Below, one piece after another: positions 43,921 to 53,353 of a stretch of DNA of 64,000 nt. Each line of letters begins with the position of its first letter. Position 1 is the stretch's first letter. The translations under genes were made by a program, and so were the position numbers. The notes under the pieces were generated by a model. It was not told where the DNA came from and did no database searches. It was given only the letters and a program-made list of their open reading frames with translations. Origin of the DNA: Allobosea sp. CRIB-10 (GTDB lineage Bacteria; Pseudomonadota; Alphaproteobacteria; Rhizobiales; Beijerinckiaceae); the NCBI RefSeq assembly GCF_900112185.1, contig NZ_FOKP01000014.1:1-64000 (forward strand). The letters run 5' to 3'.

Positions 43921-45105
43921 TCAGTTCGTCGCGATCGGCGTGATCATGTCGCCGTCGCGCACGAAGGTGCCGGCGCGTGCGACCACGCTCTCGCCCTCGG
44001 CGAGACCGGAGACGATCTCTGCGCGCCCGCCGCCGATCAGGCCGAGCGTCACCCTCTTGGTCGCCACCTTGCCGTCCTTGACCGACTGGACCATGGCGCC
44101 GCCGCGCGCATAGGTGATCGCCGACAGCGGCAGCACGATGCTGGTCTTGCGGCCGGTCTCGATCACGCCGCGGGCGAAGGAGCCGACGGCGACCGGCGGA
44201 TTGCCGGTCAGCGCGATGCGCAGCTTGCCGAGCCGCGAGGCCCGGTCGACCTCGGGCGAGATCAGCCGGATCTGGCCGGCGAGCGGCTTGTCGGAGCCAG
44301 CCGGTGTGACCGCGACCGCCTGCCCGAGCTTGAGATGGGGCAGTTCGACCTCGGCGACATCGGCTTCGAGCTCGATCGCGCCGTCGGCGATGATCTTGAA
44401 CAGAGGCTCGGCCGCGCCAAGCGTCGCCATGGCGCCGAGCCTGGCGTTGCGTCGGCTGACGATGCCCGCCTTCGGCGCCTTGATCTCGGTGCGCGCCAGC
44501 CTGACCTCGATGTCGCGACCCTGCGCCTGCGACAGCGCGAGATCGGCCTCGGCCATCGCCAGCGCCTGCTTGGCCGAATTCAACCGCGCCTGGCTGCCGC
44601 GAGCCACGGCGGCGCGCTGGTCGAAGGTCTCCAGGCTGGCATTGCCGCTGTCGCGCAGCGCCTTGGTGCGGTCGAAAGCGTTGTTGGCCTGGACGAGATT
44701 GGCTTCGGCCTCGACGATCTGCGCCTTGGCCTGGTCAATCGCGGCCTGCGCCTTGGCGGTCTGCGCCTCGTTCTGGGCCCGCTGCACTTCGAGCGTGGTG
44801 CGCGACAGCTTGGCCAGCACCTGGCCGGCGGCGACGCGGTCGCCCTCTTCGGCGAGCAGCTCGGTGATGACGAAGCCGTCGACCTCGGGCGTCACCAGCA
44901 CCTCGTCGCGCGCGACCATCGAGCCGGAGACGACGACGCTCTGCACGATCTCGTCGCGCTTCGCGTTCGTGACCGTGATGGCCGGCCCCGTGGAGGGCTG
45001 CTGGGTGGTAGCGGCGGAGGCCGGAGCCTGGGCGAACGCCAGCGCGGGCGCGCAGATGAGCGCGACGAGCGGCAGCAGGATCAGGGTCTTGGACGATACG
45101 GGCAT
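43921..45105 (-). CDS. RND efflux periplasmic adaptor (membrane fusion protein)
   Basis: 394 aa: signal peptide (SSKTLILLPLVALICAPALAFA), lipoyl-like halves (TPEVDGFVITELLAEEGDRVAAGQVLAKL; RTEIKAPKAGIVSRRNARLGA), an alpha-helical hairpin rich in Ala/Gln between them, and a beta-barrel. HlyD/AcrA family. It lies 12 bp before the pump gene and 15 bp after the regulator stop. Confidence 0.93.
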   Translation of the reverse strand: MPVSSKTLILLPLVALICAPALAFAQAPASAATTQQPSTGPAITVTNAKRDEIVQSVVVSGSMVARDEVLVTPEVDGFVITELLAEEGDRVAAGQVLAKLSRTTLEVQRAQNEAQTAKAQAAIDQAKAQIVEAEANLVQANNAFDRTKALRDSGNASLETFDQRAAVARGSQARLNSAKQALAMAEADLALSQAQGRDIEVRLARTEIKAPKAGIVSRRNARLGAMATLGAAEPLFKIIADGAIELEADVAEVELPHLKLGQAVAVTPAGSDKPLAGQIRLISPEVDRASRLGKLRIALTGNPPVAVGSFARGVIETGRKTSIVLPLSAITYARGGAMVQSVKDGKVATKRVTLGLIGGGRAEIVSGLAEGESVVARAGTFVRDGDMITPIATN

Positions 45106-45120
45106 GGTCGGGCTTCGTCT

Positions 45121-45762
45121 CTAGGAGGTTGGCTCGCCAGCGGGCGGCAGCAGCATGGTCTGCGCCAGTCCCCGCATTGCGGCGAACAGGGCTTCGGCGC
45201 CGACGGCGGCGTCGAAATTCGGATCGACGGCGCGCCGGCAGAAGAAGCCGTCCGCCATCATGAACAGGGCCATCAGAAAACGCGCTTGATCGAGATTGCT
45301 CGGCAGCTCGCCACTTGCCACAGCCGCCGCGACAGCCGCGCCGAGCCCATGCTCGACCGTCTCATCGAAACCGGCGCAGATCTGCGCCATCTCGGGCGTA
45401 CGCGAGGCCTCGGCCCAGATCTGCAGGGCGATGATCGCCTTCTCGCGCGGCTTGCGCACCATATGCTGGCGACCGAGTTCCTCGAGCTGGTCGAGCAGCC
45501 CCCCTTTGCCCGGATCGAGCTGGGCGAAATCGGCTGAAACCTCGGTTCGATCGCGCTCGCTGATGCCGCCGATGATCGCGTCCTTCGACGAGAAGTAGCG
45601 GTAGAGATTGCCCGGGCTCATTCCGGCTTCCGCGGCGATGTCGTTCATCGTCGCGGCATGGAAGCCGGCGCGCGCGAAGACACGCTCGGCCGCATCGAGG
45701 ATGTGGATGTGCCGTTCCGAAAGGCCGCGCTCGGCCGAGAAGGAGGTGACGACCTGGGACAT
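45121..45762 (-). CDS. TetR/AcrR-family repressor of the RND operon
   Basis: 213 aa. HTH region RHIHILDAAERVFARAGFHAATMNDIAAEAGMSPGNLYRYFSSKDAII over residues 16-63; a variable ligand domain follows. It is the first gene of the efflux operon and a perfect 24-bp palindrome overlaps its promoter, so it should repress itself and the pump genes together. Confidence 0.92.
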   Translation of the reverse strand: MSQVVTSFSAERGLSERHIHILDAAERVFARAGFHAATMNDIAAEAGMSPGNLYRYFSSKDAIIGGISERDRTEVSADFAQLDPGKGGLLDQLEELGRQHMVRKPREKAIIALQIWAEASRTPEMAQICAGFDETVEHGLGAAVAAAVASGELPSNLDQARFLMALFMMADGFFCRRAVDPNFDAAVGAEALFAAMRGLAQTMLLPPAGEPTS

Positions 45763-45776
45763 GCTTCTTTGGATTG

Positions 45777-45800
45777 ATGAGAATGAACGTTCATTCTCAT
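45777..45800. promoter_or_regulatory. TetR-type operator, perfect 24-bp palindrome
   Basis: Half-site ATGAGAATGAAC is followed directly by its reverse complement with no mismatch. On the minus strand a -35 TTGACT (45819-45824) and a 17-nt spacer place the -10 (CATGAG, 45796-45801) on the operator edge. Binding would therefore block RNA polymerase for the tetR-adaptor-pump transcript. Confidence 0.8.
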
Positions 45801-46013
45801 GCCTGAGCCTGCCTCGAAAGTCAATCGGCGCGATCACTGAGGGTTGCATTGCCAGATGAGTATTCACGGAAGATTGCACGGAGCATGCACAGGGCTGGCC
45901 TCGGCCATGCCGGGGCGTGGCGCATAATTTGCTTGCCGCAACTGCTGCCAAACCGCATTTTAGGTATCGTCCGGCGGGAGAAACCGGTCTCGGGAGCGCA
46001 ATCGAACGCCGCG

Positions 46014-46805
46014 ATGAACGATCTGTCCTATCGCTTCACGGCCCGCCGCCGGCTCCGCACCCGCTTGGACAGCTTGCCTCCCCGCAAGCCCGTGCTGATC
46101 GTGCTGCATCAGGAGCATTCGACGCCCGGCCGCGTCGGCCGCCTGATCGCCGAGCGCGGCCACGCTCTCGATATTCGTAAGCCCCGTTTCGGCGATCCGC
46201 TGCCGCAGACCATGCGGGACCATGCCGGCGCGGTGATCTTCGGCGGGCCGATGAGCGCCAACGACCCCGACGATTTCGTCAAGGCCGAGACCGACTGGAT
46301 CGGCGTCTGCCTCAAGGAGGACGCGCCCTTCCTTGGCCTTTGCCTCGGCGCACAGATGCTCGCCCGCCATCTCGGCGCGAGCGTCTACACTCATGCCGAA
46401 GGCCGGGCCGAGATCGGCTACTACCCGCTCAGCCTGACGGAAGCCGGCCATGCCGACGCCACCGCGACCGGCTGCATCTGGCCGGACACGGTCTATCAAT
46501 GGCATCGCGAGGGCTTCGACTGCCCGACGGGAGCCGAATGCCTGGCAACCGGCGGCGACTTCCCCGTCCAGGCAATCCGCACCGGCAGCAAGGCCTATGG
46601 CCTGCAATTCCACCCCGAAGTGACGCTGGCGATGATGTGCCGCTGGTCTGTGCGCGCCCATGAGCGCACGCTGATGCCGGGCGCGCAATTGCGTCACCAG
46701 CATCTCGAAGGCTGGTATCAGTACGATCCGCCCGTGCGCGCCTGGCTCGACGGCTTCCTCGACCATTGGCTGAAAGAGCCGGCCAAGCAGGATTCCATCG
46801 CGTGA
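46014..46805 (+). CDS. Class I glutamine amidotransferase-like protein (GMP synthase-type domain)
   Basis: 263 aa. Nucleophile elbow FLGLCLGAQMLARHLG with the catalytic Cys and the His-Glu pair in YGLQFHPEVT form a class I GATase triad; VIFGGPMSANDPD is the usual loop. Stand-alone forms hydrolyse glutamine or gamma-glutamyl amines. It overlaps the next gene by 4 nt, tying it to an amine/amino-acid oxidoreductase. The acceptor is unknown. Confidence 0.85.
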   Translation: MNDLSYRFTARRRLRTRLDSLPPRKPVLIVLHQEHSTPGRVGRLIAERGHALDIRKPRFGDPLPQTMRDHAGAVIFGGPMSANDPDDFVKAETDWIGVCLKEDAPFLGLCLGAQMLARHLGASVYTHAEGRAEIGYYPLSLTEAGHADATATGCIWPDTVYQWHREGFDCPTGAECLATGGDFPVQAIRTGSKAYGLQFHPEVTLAMMCRWSVRAHERTLMPGAQLRHQHLEGWYQYDPPVRAWLDGFLDHWLKEPAKQDSIA

Positions 46806-48046
46806 CTCGCACCGTCATCGTTCTCGGCGCCGGCATGGTCGGCGTCTCCTGCGCGCTCGCTTTGCAGAAGCGCGGCCTCAAGGTCACGCTGATCGACCGG
46901 CGCGAGCCCGGCCGCGAGACCTCCTACGGCAATGCCGGCGTAATCAGCCGCTCCTCGATCATGCCGCTGAACAATCCCGGCCTGTGGAAGAACCTGCCGA
47001 AATATCTGAGCAACCGGCATGCGGCGGTGCGCTATCGGCTCGGCCATCTCCTGGCCAACCCCGGCTGGCTCCTCGGCTTTCTCAACGAGGCCAGGCCGGA
47101 GAAGCTGGCGCCACGCGTCGCGGCGCTGGAAAGCCTGATCGCGCCTTCCCTGCCGCTGCACAAGCGGCTGATGACCGAGGCCGGCATCGCCTGGCGCCTG
47201 CGCGACACCGGCTTCCTCGAGCTCTGGCGCAGTGAGGCCGGCCGGGCAGCCGCCGAAGCACGCCGAACCTTCCTCGAAGACCACGGCGTCCGGGTCGAGG
47301 CGCTCGACCGCCAGGCGCTGTCGGCGCTGGAGCCGAGCCTGAACCCGATCTTCTCGGCGGCGCTGCACCACAAGGAGAGCGCCTCGGTCGACTGGCCGGG
47401 CGCGGTGGTCGAGGCCTATGCCGCGCTGTTCGCCGCCCGCGGCGGCACGGTCCTGCGCGACGAGGTTACCGGCCTGTCGAAGCAGGGCGAAGGCTGGCGC
47501 GTCACCACAAAAGGTGCGCAGTACGACGCCGATCTCGCGGTCGTCGCGCTGGGCCCCTGGAGCGCCGATCTGCTGCGGCCGCTCGGCCTCAAAGTGCCGC
47601 TCAATGTCGAGCGCGGCTATCACCGCCACTACAAGCCGGCGCAGGGGCGCTTCCTCAACCGCCCGATCTACGATGTCGAGGCGTCCTATATGCTGGCGCC
47701 GATGGAGCTCGGCTTGCGCCTGACCAGCGGCGTCGAACTCGCCCATCGCGATGCGCCCGACGACCACGCCCAGATCGAGCAGGTGCTACCGCGAGCCCGC
47801 GAGGCCTTTCCGCTCACCGAGCCAGCTGAAGATACCACCTGGCGCGGCTCGCGCCCGACCCTGCCGGACTCCTTGCCGATGATCGGCGAGGCGCCGCGCA
47901 ATCCCGGCCTCTGGCTCGCCTTCGGCAACCAGCATATCGGCTTCTCGACCGGGCCCGTGACGGGGGAGATGCTCGCCGCACTGGTCTGCGGCGAAGCGGC
48001 TCCGGCCGACCCGGCGCCTTTCGCGCCGGGCCGCTATCTCTCCTGA
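46802..48046 (+). CDS. FAD-dependent D-amino acid dehydrogenase-type oxidoreductase (DadA-like)
   Basis: 414 aa, GTG start inside the previous stop. FAD motif VIVLGAGMVGVSCALALQKRGLKVTLID at the N-terminus, ETSYGNAGVISRSSIMPLNNPG after it, and the C-terminal GSRPTLPDSLPMIGEAPRNPGLWLAFGNQHIGFS (residues about 345-380) match the DAO/DadA family. It oxidises an amine or amino acid and passes electrons to the membrane. With a glutamine amidotransferase partner, breakdown of a gamma-glutamyl amine or amide-type amino acid is possible (inference). Confidence 0.86.
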   Translation: MTRTVIVLGAGMVGVSCALALQKRGLKVTLIDRREPGRETSYGNAGVISRSSIMPLNNPGLWKNLPKYLSNRHAAVRYRLGHLLANPGWLLGFLNEARPEKLAPRVAALESLIAPSLPLHKRLMTEAGIAWRLRDTGFLELWRSEAGRAAAEARRTFLEDHGVRVEALDRQALSALEPSLNPIFSAALHHKESASVDWPGAVVEAYAALFAARGGTVLRDEVTGLSKQGEGWRVTTKGAQYDADLAVVALGPWSADLLRPLGLKVPLNVERGYHRHYKPAQGRFLNRPIYDVEASYMLAPMELGLRLTSGVELAHRDAPDDHAQIEQVLPRAREAFPLTEPAEDTTWRGSRPTLPDSLPMIGEAPRNPGLWLAFGNQHIGFSTGPVTGEMLAALVCGEAAPADPAPFAPGRYLS

Positions 48047-48049
48047 ACC

Positions 48050-49468
48050 TCACGCTGGCGCGCCCGGCCGCGCCGGCTCGTTGGTGACAGGCTTGGCCAC
48101 ATTGTCACCGAGGCCGGACCAGTTGACCCTGGCGGTACCAAGCATCAGCGCCGTCAGCGCGATGAAGGCGCCGATCGCACCTGCCAGCAGGGCGAAATCC
48201 TCGGATTTCAAGAGCGCGTAGACCAGCCCATAGCCGGTCGCGAGGATCAGCCCCAGGACCGCGCCGCGCGCAAAGCTGCGCAGGACGAGGCCGATATAGA
48301 GCGCGATCAGCGCGGTGGTCGCCGCCGCTGCGACGAGATAGGCGGTCAGGAAGCCGAGATGCTCGGCCAGCGACAGCAGCAGCACATAAAACAGCACCAG
48401 CGCGAAGCCGACGAGCGTGTACTGGACGGCATGGAGATTGTCGCGCGCCACCAGTTCCAGCCCGAACACCGCGAGGAAGACCGCACCGACGAAGAGGATG
48501 CCGTATTTGATGCCGCGTTCGACGAGCTGGTAGAGATCGACCGGCTGGTAGAAGCGGGCGCCGACGGCGCCGGCGAGGAAGGTCACGTCGGCACGCTTGT
48601 CGTGGGTGAAGGCGAGCGGCAGGTTGCGCGCCAGATGCGAGACCCGCCAGGAGGCCGAGAAGCCGTTGGCGTCGACCACCCGGTCATCCGGCAGATGCGC
48701 GCCCGAAAAACTCGGATGCTGCCAGTTCGAGCTCATCCGGAGCGCGCTGTCCTTGGCCAGCGGCACGATCGAGAGGCTGCGCGAGCCGTTGAGGTCGAGC
48801 CCGACCTCGACCGCGAGCGGCCTGGTCAGGTCGATACCGCGCAAGGCGGCATGGATGCCGTTGCCGTCGCGGATGCCGGCGCCCAGCGTCGGCTCGAACT
48901 CGATCGCGGCGCCGTCGCGGATTTGCGCCATGGCGCGGTTCTTCAGGCCACGGACATCGGCGACACCGACGGCGAGCACCGCCTCGTTCCAGAGTGGCTG
49001 CACCGTCTCCGAAGTGATCATCTTGAAATCGGGCGGCAGGAAGCGCGCATTGAGCGCGACCTTGCTCCGGTAGACCGGCACGTCGAAGATCGAGCGCCGC
49101 CGGATTTCGGTCTGCGCCTCCGAAGAGGCCTGGAGATCATCAGGCAGGAAGACCGCGACCTCACGCGTCGGCGCGGCATTGGCGATCTTGGGCGGCACCA
49201 GATAGGGCACGAGCAGAGCCGGGCCGCCGACGATCTGCTCGCGGCCCCAGGCGTCGCCGATCTCGCGTGCCGCCAGATTGGCGGTTGCCGAACGCTCGCC
49301 ACGCAAGCTGGACACAAACATCAGCGGGATCAGCAGCAGCAGCGCCAGGAAGCCGATGACGAAGAATTTCAGGCCGGGACTGCGCCCGAAGCGTCTCGGC
49401 GAAATGCCGAGCGACAGGATTGGAGGTTCAGGTCTGCTCTCGGTCGGTTGCCCGTGCTCTTGCGACAT
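48050..49468 (-). CDS. creD: CreD-family inner-membrane protein
   Basis: 472 aa. One N-terminal helix (FFVIGFLALLLLIPLMFVSSL), a long periplasmic region with GGPALLVPYLVPP and FSASWRVSHLARNLPL, and a C-terminal block of about six helices (VERGIKYGILFVGAVFLAVFGLEL...). This is the CreD (cell envelope integrity / beta-lactam response) layout. No creBC genes are adjacent. It converges on the DadA-like gene with 3 bp between stops. Confidence 0.9.
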   Translation of the reverse strand: MSQEHGQPTESRPEPPILSLGISPRRFGRSPGLKFFVIGFLALLLLIPLMFVSSLRGERSATANLAAREIGDAWGREQIVGGPALLVPYLVPPKIANAAPTREVAVFLPDDLQASSEAQTEIRRRSIFDVPVYRSKVALNARFLPPDFKMITSETVQPLWNEAVLAVGVADVRGLKNRAMAQIRDGAAIEFEPTLGAGIRDGNGIHAALRGIDLTRPLAVEVGLDLNGSRSLSIVPLAKDSALRMSSNWQHPSFSGAHLPDDRVVDANGFSASWRVSHLARNLPLAFTHDKRADVTFLAGAVGARFYQPVDLYQLVERGIKYGILFVGAVFLAVFGLELVARDNLHAVQYTLVGFALVLFYVLLLSLAEHLGFLTAYLVAAAATTALIALYIGLVLRSFARGAVLGLILATGYGLVYALLKSEDFALLAGAIGAFIALTALMLGTARVNWSGLGDNVAKPVTNEPARPGAPA

Positions 49469-49613
49469 GATTCGCCCTCATGCAGTGACTTAGCGTCAGC
49501 AGGAGAGCGCGGCGTCTTGTCGCGGGCGTGATCGATTAAGGGCCGAAACCGGCGAAATCAGCGGCGGAATTACGGACAGTTGCCAAGCGTTAGAATCCAC
49601 TTCCGCCTGAGGC

Positions 49614-49746
49614 GAGGCGGAATTCGCTGGCGTGAGTCGGCTGGCGTGGCGGCCGAGAACCGGAGCGGAGCGTACATCAGTACGTGAGCACCGGAAGCGC
49701 AGGCCGTCGCGTCAGACGGCCGCGCCAGTAGAATTCCGGCCGCCTC
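49614..49746. repeat. Nested inverted-repeat element downstream of sdhB
   Basis: Three layers of symmetry. Outer GAGGCGGAATTC (49614-49625) faces GAATTCCG-GCCG-CCTC (49731-49746). Middle CTGGCG-TGG-CGGCCG (49641-49655) faces CGGCCGCGCCAG (49717-49728). The core is CGTAC-ATCA-GTACG (49671-49684), flanked by ACCGGAGCGG and ACCGGAAGCG. It overlaps the last codon and stop of sdhB, so it may end or stabilise the sdh mRNA. No ORF of note is inside. Confidence 0.8.
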
Positions 49747-50530
49747 AGACCTGGCGAGCCACCATCATCTTCTTCACTTCCGCGATCGCCTTGGCCGGAT
49801 TGAGGCCCTTCGGGCAGGCATTGGCGCAGTTCATGATGGTATGGCAGCGATAGAGCCGGAACGGGTCCTCGAGATCGTCGAGGCGCTCGCCGGTGGCCTC
49901 GTCGCGGCTGTCGATCAGCCAGCGATAGGCCTGCAGCAGCGCGGCAGGACCGAGATAGCGATCGCCGTTCCACCAATAGCTCGGGCACGAGGTCGAGCAG
50001 CAGGCGCACAGGATGCACTCATAGAGACCGTCGAGCTTCTCGCGGTCGTCCTTGGCCTGCTTCCACTCCTTTTCGGGCGCCGGCGTCGTCGTCTTGAGCC
50101 AAGGCTCGATCGAGGCGTGCTGGGCGTAGAAGCGGGTCAGGTCGGGAACGAGGTCCTTGACCACCGGCATGTGCGGCAGCGGGTAGATCGCGACCTTGCC
50201 CTTGCCGCCGCACTCGTCGATGCCGGTGGTGCAGGCGAGGCCGTTCTTGCCGTCCATGTTCATGGCGCAGGAACCGCAGATGCCCTCGCGGCAGGAACGC
50301 CGGAAGGTTAGCGTCGGGTCGACCTTGTTCTTGATCCAGATCAGGGCGTCGAGCACCATCGGCCCGCAATCCTCGCGGTCGACATAATAGGTGTCGGTGC
50401 GCGGATTGGCGGTGTCGTCCGGGTTCCAGCGATAGATCTTGAACTCGGTGACCTTCTTGGCGCCGGCCGGCTTCGGCCAGGCCTTGCCCTCGGTAAGGCG
50501 GGAGTTCTGCGGGAGATTGAATTCGGCCAT
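49745..50530 (-). CDS. sdhB: Succinate dehydrogenase iron-sulfur subunit
   Basis: 261 aa. The 2Fe-2S cluster ligands are in [22 protein letters not shown], the 4Fe-4S and 3Fe-4S ligands in [16 protein letters not shown] and [21 protein letters not shown]. It wires SdhA to the quinone site of complex II. It follows sdhA by 14 bp. Confidence 0.97.
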   Translation of the reverse strand: MAEFNLPQNSRLTEGKAWPKPAGAKKVTEFKIYRWNPDDTANPRTDTYYVDREDCGPMVLDALIWIKNKVDPTLTFRRSCREGICGSCAMNMDGKNGLACTTGIDECGGKGKVAIYPLPHMPVVKDLVPDLTRFYAQHASIEPWLKTTTPAPEKEWKQAKDDREKLDGLYECILCACCSTSCPSYWWNGDRYLGPAALLQAYRWLIDSRDEATGERLDDLEDPFRLYRCHTIMNCANACPKGLNPAKAIAEVKKMMVARQV

Positions 50531-50544
50531 CGGTCAGATCGTCC

Positions 50545-52377
50545 TCAGTACACCCGCGCCTTCGGCTTGATGTATTCGATATCGTTCGAGAGCGTGTAGG
50601 TGTGCACCGGACGGTCATCGAGCGTGACGGTGCGCTTCTCGTCATCGATCCAGGCGAGCGTGTGCTTCATCCAGTCCTTGTCGTCGCGGTCCGGATAATC
50701 CTCGCGGGCATGGGCGCCGCGGCTTTCCGGACGCTGCAGCGCCGAGTCCATGGTGACCACCGCCTGGGTGATCAGGTTCTCGAACTCGAGCGTCTCGATC
50801 AGGTCGGAATTCCAGATCAGCGAGCGATCCGTCGTGCCGATATCGGTGATGCCGGCCCAGACCTCGTGGATCGCCTTGTGGCCGGCCTCGAGCGTCTCGC
50901 CGGTCCGATAGACCGCGCAATCGGACTGCATCGTCCGCTGCATCTTGTCGCGCAGCACCGCCGTCGGCGTGCCGCCCTTGGCATGGCGGTACTTGTCGAG
51001 GCGGGTGAGCGAGAGATCGGCCGAGTTCGCCGGCAGCTCCGGCTGCTTCTCGCCGGCCTTGACGGTCTCGGCGCAGCGCAGGCCGGCCGCCCGGCCGAAG
51101 ACGACGAGGTCGATCAGCGAGTTCGAGCCGAGGCGGTTGGCGCCGTGCACGGAGACGCAGGCAGCTTCGCCGATCGCCATCAAGCCCGGCACGACCCGGT
51201 CCGGATCGCCGTCGACCTTGGTCAGCACCTCGCCGTGGAAGTTCGTGGGGATGCCGCCCATGTTGTAATGCACCGTCGGGATCACCGGGATCGGCTCGCG
51301 GGTGACGTCGACGCCGGCGAAGATCTTGGCGCTCTCCGAAATGCCGGGCAGGCGCTCGTGCAGGATCTTCGGGTCGAGATGGTCGAGATGCAGATAGATG
51401 TGGTCCTTGTCCTTGCCGACGCCGCGGCCGGCCCGGATTTCCATCGTCATCGAGCGTGAGACGACGTCGCGCGAAGCGAGGTCCTTCGCTGACGGGGCAT
51501 AACGCTCCATGAAGCGCTCGCCCTCGGAATTGGTGAGATAGCCGCCTTCGCCTCGGGCGCCCTCGGTGATCAGGCAGCCCGAGCCGTAGATGCCGGTCGG
51601 GTGGAACTGCACGAACTCCATGTCCTGCATCGGCAGGCCGGCGCGCAGCACCATGCCGCCGCCGTCGCCGGTGCAGGTATGGGCTGAGGTCGCCGAGAAA
51701 TAGGCGCGGCCATAGCCGCCGGTCGCCAGGATCGTCTGCTGCGAGCGGAAGCGATGCAGCGTGCCGTCATCGAGCTTGAGCGCGATCACGCCGCGGCAAT
51801 GACCGTCCTCGTCCATGATCAGGTCGATGGCGAAGTACTCGATGAAGAACTCGGTGTTGTAGCGCAGCGCCTGGCCATAGAGCGTGTGCAGCATGGCGTG
51901 GCCGGTGCGGTCGGCGGCGGCGCAGGTGCGCTGGGCCGGCGGGCCATTGCCGAAATCGGTGGTCATGCCGCCGAAGGGGCGCTGGTAGATCTTGCCGTCC
52001 TCGGTGCGCGAGAAGGGGACGCCCCAGTGCTCGAGCTCGTAGACGGCGGCCGGCGCGTTGCGCACGAGGTATTCGATCGCGTCCTGGTCGCCGAGCCAGT
52101 CCGACCCCTTGACGGTGTCGTACATGTGCCACTGCCAGGTGTCCTTGCCCATATTGCCGAGCGAGGCGGCGACGCCGCCCTGGGCCGCGACAGTATGCGA
52201 GCGGGTCGGGAACACCTTGCTGATGCAGGCGGTGCGCAGGCCGGCCTGCGAGCAGCCGACCGTGGCGCGAAGCCCGGCGCCGCCGGCGCCGACGACGACG
52301 ACGTCGAAGGTGTGGTCGGTGATGGCGTAGGCCTGGCCGGTATAGGCCGGGACCGGGCGGGCGCGGGTGATCGCCAT
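50545..52377 (-). CDS. sdhA: Succinate dehydrogenase flavoprotein subunit
   Basis: 610 aa. FAD-binding [20 protein letters not shown], covalent-FAD His in [11 protein letters not shown] near residue 60, active-site Arg/His region [17 protein letters not shown] and C-terminal [16 protein letters not shown] are all present. It oxidises succinate to fumarate in the TCA cycle; fumarate would also come from the lyase at 8897. Confidence 0.97.
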   Translation of the reverse strand: MAITRARPVPAYTGQAYAITDHTFDVVVVGAGGAGLRATVGCSQAGLRTACISKVFPTRSHTVAAQGGVAASLGNMGKDTWQWHMYDTVKGSDWLGDQDAIEYLVRNAPAAVYELEHWGVPFSRTEDGKIYQRPFGGMTTDFGNGPPAQRTCAAADRTGHAMLHTLYGQALRYNTEFFIEYFAIDLIMDEDGHCRGVIALKLDDGTLHRFRSQQTILATGGYGRAYFSATSAHTCTGDGGGMVLRAGLPMQDMEFVQFHPTGIYGSGCLITEGARGEGGYLTNSEGERFMERYAPSAKDLASRDVVSRSMTMEIRAGRGVGKDKDHIYLHLDHLDPKILHERLPGISESAKIFAGVDVTREPIPVIPTVHYNMGGIPTNFHGEVLTKVDGDPDRVVPGLMAIGEAACVSVHGANRLGSNSLIDLVVFGRAAGLRCAETVKAGEKQPELPANSADLSLTRLDKYRHAKGGTPTAVLRDKMQRTMQSDCAVYRTGETLEAGHKAIHEVWAGITDIGTTDRSLIWNSDLIETLEFENLITQAVVTMDSALQRPESRGAHAREDYPDRDDKDWMKHTLAWIDDEKRTVTLDDRPVHTYTLSNDIEYIKPKARVY

Positions 52378-52379
52378 GA

Positions 52380-52772
52380 TCAGCCTCCGAACGAGATCTT
52401 CAGGAGCGCGAAGGCGCAGGCGGCGCCGACGGCGATCGCAAAGAAGGTGTTGGCCATCACGGCGAGGAGCTTCAGCCCCTCATGATGGATGTAGTCCTCG
52501 ATGACCACCTGCATGCCAAGGCGCATGTGGACCGCACCTGATACGACGAAGAGCAGCATCAGGATCGCAACGATCGGGTTCGACAGCGCCGCAATGGCCG
52601 CGCCATAGGGCTTGCCGATCAGCGAGATCACGACGCACAGGAAAGCGAGCGTCAGGATGAGGTTGGCGACGCCCGTGACGCGCTGCAGCCAGAAATGCCC
52701 GGTGCCGGACTTGGCCGAACCGAGGCCGCGGACGCGGCCGAGCGGGGTGCGCATCGAGGAGTTGGAAAGCAT
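52380..52772 (-). CDS. sdhD: Succinate dehydrogenase membrane anchor subunit
   Basis: 130 aa with three transmembrane helices. [28 protein letters not shown] and [18 protein letters not shown] contain the His ligand and quinone-site residues of alphaproteobacterial SdhD. It ends 2 bp before sdhA. Confidence 0.93.
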   Translation of the reverse strand: MLSNSSMRTPLGRVRGLGSAKSGTGHFWLQRVTGVANLILTLAFLCVVISLIGKPYGAAIAALSNPIVAILMLLFVVSGAVHMRLGMQVVIEDYIHHEGLKLLAVMANTFFAIAVGAACAFALLKISFGG

Positions 52773-52783
52773 TGTCGTGTTCC

Positions 52784-53176
52784 TCAGCGCGTCAGGACGA
52801 TGATCCAGACAAGCACGGTGAGCCCGCCGGAGACGACGACACTGTACTTCGCCAGGTTCGTGCGGGTCTGCGGGTCGAAGCCGTGGCCGAGATCCCAGAC
52901 GAAATGGCGAAGGCCGCCGACCATATGGTGCAGCAGCACGAAGGTGTAACCGAACAGCACGAGCCGGCCGAGGATCGAGCCCGCGATCCACTGCGCCGTT
53001 TCGTAAGCGGCCGGGCCCGAGGCGGCGGCGATGAGCCAGAGCGCAATCAGCAAAGTGCCGCCATAGAGCGCCACGCCGGTGGCGCGGTGGGCGATCGACG
53101 CCGCCATGGTCCAGGACCAGCGATAGATCTGCAGATGCGGGGAAAGCGGGCGCGCCGCCGGTCTGGATTCGGCCAA
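52784..53176 (-). CDS. sdhC: Succinate dehydrogenase cytochrome b556 subunit
   Basis: 130 aa with three helices. RPLSPHLQIYRWSWTMAASIAHRATGVALY (SPHLxxY and HRxTG signatures) and LLHHMVGGLRHFVWD with haem-binding His are conserved. The reading frame is open upstream to an ATG at 53284, but homology begins at the residues after a TTG at 53176, which has GGGAG 8 nt before it. That start is chosen, leaving the upstream 108 nt as leader. Confidence 0.9.
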   Translation of the reverse strand: MAESRPAARPLSPHLQIYRWSWTMAASIAHRATGVALYGGTLLIALWLIAAASGPAAYETAQWIAGSILGRLVLFGYTFVLLHHMVGGLRHFVWDLGHGFDPQTRTNLAKYSVVVSGGLTVLVWIIVLTR

Positions 53177-53292
53177 GTCTTGAACTCCCGACCCTTCAAG
53201 CTCACGAGCGAAGATCGCTTGGTATCGTTCTAGAGTGAATGGCTCTCTAACGAAACTATCCCCACGTCGCAATGCGATAGGCAATGGGGTGA

Positions 53293-53314
53293 TTACAGAA
53301 ACTGAAATCTGTAA
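53293..53314. promoter_or_regulatory. Inverted repeat upstream of the sdh operon
   Basis: TTACAGA-N8-TCTGTAA, perfect 7-bp arms, 22 bp in all, about 120 bp upstream of the chosen sdhC start and about 40 bp beyond the mesaconyl-CoA-hydratase-like gene stop. It may be a regulator site. A candidate -35/-10 (TTGCCT, 17 nt, GGATAG, minus strand) lies between it and sdhC. Confidence 0.4.
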
Positions 53315-53353
53315 CTTTCTCCGTCACCGCGTATCCCAACCGCTTCCGGATGG

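Noticed and set aside
42421..45537. Very long plus-strand open frame (over 1000 codons) opposite the RND pump and adaptor genes
   Set aside because: Antisense frame in GC-rich DNA; composition is Arg/Asp/Gly/His repeats without domains, and both strands' real genes are clear on the minus strand.
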